Part shown: positions 4,506 to 5,977 of the stretch, in pieces
How positions within the stretch are numbered: position 1 is the stretch's first letter
Layout: each line of letters opens with the position of its first letter
Origin: an uncultured Verrucomicrobia subdivision 3 bacterium
GTDB lineage: Bacteria > Verrucomicrobiota > Verrucomicrobiae > Limisphaerales > CAMLLE01
Assembly (NCBI GenBank): GCA_946480555.1
Contig: CAMLLE010000216.1
Coordinates: forward strand, 1 to 5,977
Direction of reading: 5' to 3'
DNA: 5,977 nucleotides
Position numbers and translations under genes: made by a program
The notes under the pieces: model-generated
The model's input: the letters and a program-made list of their open reading frames with translations, nothing else
The model's database searches: none
What the model was told of the DNA's origin: nothing

Positions 4506-5977
4506 ATGAAAACCTCCGTGGAAAAATTCCGTCCTCAAAATCATCGTTTTGCAAAAATCAGATTCACATTTCCCGCCATCGCAGCACTCGTCCTGCAGGC
4601 CGCGCCGGCGCAACTGCAGCTGGCCAATCCGCATTGGAACATCACGCTGAGCGACTTTGGTTATTCCGATTTCATGCTCGATAACACGCCCGGATTTGAA
4701 GGTCGGGAGTATCTCTCCGGCGAATGGGCGGCCGCCGTTGCCTACCAGGTGAACGGCAGCGCGGCTACGGCTCCGCAGTGGCTGGAACCCGCCTTCATCT
4801 TCCCAAACTGGAACAGCGGCTCAACTTTCCAAACGGTGTCTCCGATCGCCCAGGCTGGCGTGAACGCCGATGGACTGCCGATTGCCCAATCAGTCGTCGC
4901 CAACACTGCGATCGAAGTCACACTTCGGCATGAGATGATCGACACCGTGATCGGCACGCCGATGGGGCTCACGCCGGCATCTGCCACGAATGCAGCCCAG
5001 TTCATGCAGAGCGATCGCTACGTGCTGAAGCAGACCTGCACGATCCGGAATATTTCCGGCACGAGCATCTCGAACGTGCAGCTCTTCCAGTTTCTGCACG
5101 GGCTCAATTCGCAACGCGGCGTCTTTGACAATCGCGCCCACCCCGGTCAATTGAGCCAGTTTCGATACGACGTCGTGCAGGCTGGTGTCGATCCCTGGTC
5201 CGTTGGCCCGGGCAGTTCGAGTACCGGCCTGGAAGATTTGATTGCGTTTCATTCGAGCGTGGCGCCGAGCGCGTTTGAGATTGGGCACTATGGAATCGAA
5301 GGCAACGGCGTCGATGACCATTCCATGGGCAAACCTTCGGACGGAGTGCATCTGTCTGTGGAAGCGAACTGGCTCACCCCGCCGTTTTCCGCTCGACAGG
5401 GCACCGATGAGTTCAGCCCGCCCAATCGCTGGATCGGCGGCGTTCAGCGCTGGGAGCTGGGAAATCTCGCCGCGGGCCAATCCGTCAGCCATGAGCTGCT
5501 CCTGACCTTGCTCACCGGCACGAAAGTCAGCACTGGCGGAAACAGCTCCGGCAGTTGCAATGGCGGTTCCAGCGTGCCCGGCGGGCTCGATTACGAGTTT
5601 GAAGCTGTCTCCAGCGAAGGCTCCTGCTTCGCCGAATACTCCAAGGCAGACGAATCAGAAATCGACCTCCACATCGCCGCCGGGGAATTCGAACCGTTCA
5701 CGTTCCTGACTCCGGGGGGACCGGTTCAACTGTGGAAGCTGGAGTTCAGCGGCACGTATTCCGGGTTGATCAATTTGAACTTCGCTTACGATCCGACGGA
5801 ATTGCCGCCGGGTTTCAGCGAGGAGTCGTTATGCATTTACCAGTTCGTGAACGGCACCTGGCAGAAACTCGCCGGCACGGTGAATCCTGCGCTGAACACC
5901 CTCGCTGTCTCGACCGCCGAGTTCTCGACTTTCGCGCTGGGCACGGATGCGGGCGTAACCTTCGACATTATGGCCAG
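4506..5977 (+). CDS. Large exported protein of unknown function, runs off the right edge
   Basis: The frame is open from ATG 4506 to the window end, giving 490 residues plus two bases with no stop. Residues 1-36 are a signal peptide: basic MKTSVEKFRPQNHRFAKIR, then hydrophobic FTFPAIAALVLQAAPA. Residues about 40-340 form one large beta-rich region with a conserved-looking start (HWNITLSDFGYSDFMLDNTP), an 'IRNISGTSISNVQLFQFLHG' segment typical of Ig-like strands, and GIEGNGVDDHSMGKPSDGVH. A Gly/Ser linker with a Cys follows (342-360), then residues about 361-479 with GLDYEF, a second Cys (GSCFAEY) and a terminal domain (INLNFAYDPTELPPGF, LCIYQFVNGTWQKL, STAEFSTFALG). The last resembles the 'YDP..L..GF.E..L.IYHF..G.W..L.....FS.FAL' module often found near the C-terminus of PEP-CTERM-type exported proteins. 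An anchor or sorting tail may lie beyond the window but is not seen. The leader has no Shine-Dalgarno. Probably co-transcribed with the gene ending at 4482. Secretion is well supported; function is unknown. Confidence 0.78.
   Translation, partial: MKTSVEKFRPQNHRFAKIRFTFPAIAALVLQAAPAQLQLANPHWNITLSDFGYSDFMLDNTPGFEGREYLSGEWAAAVAYQVNGSAATAPQWLEPAFIFPNWNSGSTFQTVSPIAQAGVNADGLPIAQSVVANTAIEVTLRHEMIDTVIGTPMGLTPASATNAAQFMQSDRYVLKQTCTIRNISGTSISNVQLFQFLHGLNSQRGVFDNRAHPGQLSQFRYDVVQAGVDPWSVGPGSSSTGLEDLIAFHSSVAPSAFEIGHYGIEGNGVDDHSMGKPSDGVHLSVEANWLTPPFSARQGTDEFSPPNRWIGGVQRWELGNLAAGQSVSHELLLTLLTGTKVSTGGNSSGSCNGGSSVPGGLDYEFEAVSSEGSCFAEYSKADESEIDLHIAAGEFEPFTFLTPGGPVQLWKLEFSGTYSGLINLNFAYDPTELPPGFSEESLCIYQFVNGTWQKLAGTVNPALNTLAVSTAEFSTFALGTDAGVTFDIMA

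Noticed and set aside
4890..5492. 200-codon minus-strand frame opposite the large right-hand gene
   Set aside because: The plus-strand frame is open for 490 codons with a signal peptide and coherent domain text; the antisense frame has none.
1..5977. Search for tRNA, rRNA, CRISPR array, insertion sequence, phage or defence genes
   Set aside because: No cloverleaf, regularly spaced repeats, transposase motifs, terminal inverted repeats or nuclease/helicase signatures were seen by eye on either strand.

Overview
The window looks like a piece of a GC-rich (roughly 55-65% in hand-counted samples) environmental bacterium. The large exported proteins resemble those of Verrucomicrobiota (Limisphaerales/Pedosphaera-like): modular LamG and discoidin domains, DxDxDG linkers, and a C-terminal 'NAVVLSWP...FALQ...NW...FFRL' module. 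Shine-Dalgarno sequences are weak or absent. The taxon is inferred from protein style only.

Layout. Positions 1 to about 215 (+) hold an internal piece of the N-terminal domain of Lon protease. It stops abruptly at about 206-222, where it meets tail-to-tail the truncated 3' end of a large minus-strand gene (start about 2266). That gene encodes an exported multidomain protein: signal peptide, LamG-like domain, discoidin (F5/8 type C) domain, six Asp-rich calcium-binding-type motifs and the beginning of a BNR_4-like beta-propeller. Neither gene has its natural end, so this is a breakpoint: either an assembly chimera or a real rearrangement. A 263-bp divergent intergenic region with mutually exclusive hairpins separates it from a small two-helix membrane protein of the DUF6766 type (2530-2898, +).

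After a 117-bp gap containing a perfect operator-like palindrome comes a small exported His/Cys-rich protein (3016-3501), possibly metal-binding. Two hairpins follow. Next are two closely spaced genes (23 bp apart) for exported beta-rich proteins: a 284-residue one (3628-4482) and one of more than 490 residues that runs off the right edge (4506-5977).

How the genes work together. Most of the content is cell-envelope or extracellular. The last two genes probably form one transcription unit for secreted or surface proteins, and the minus-strand gene looks like a surface glycan-binding or glycan-processing protein. No metabolic pathway, mobile element, RNA gene or CRISPR array was seen. I found no convincing new biological system. 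The strongest anomaly is the lon/BNR junction near the left edge.
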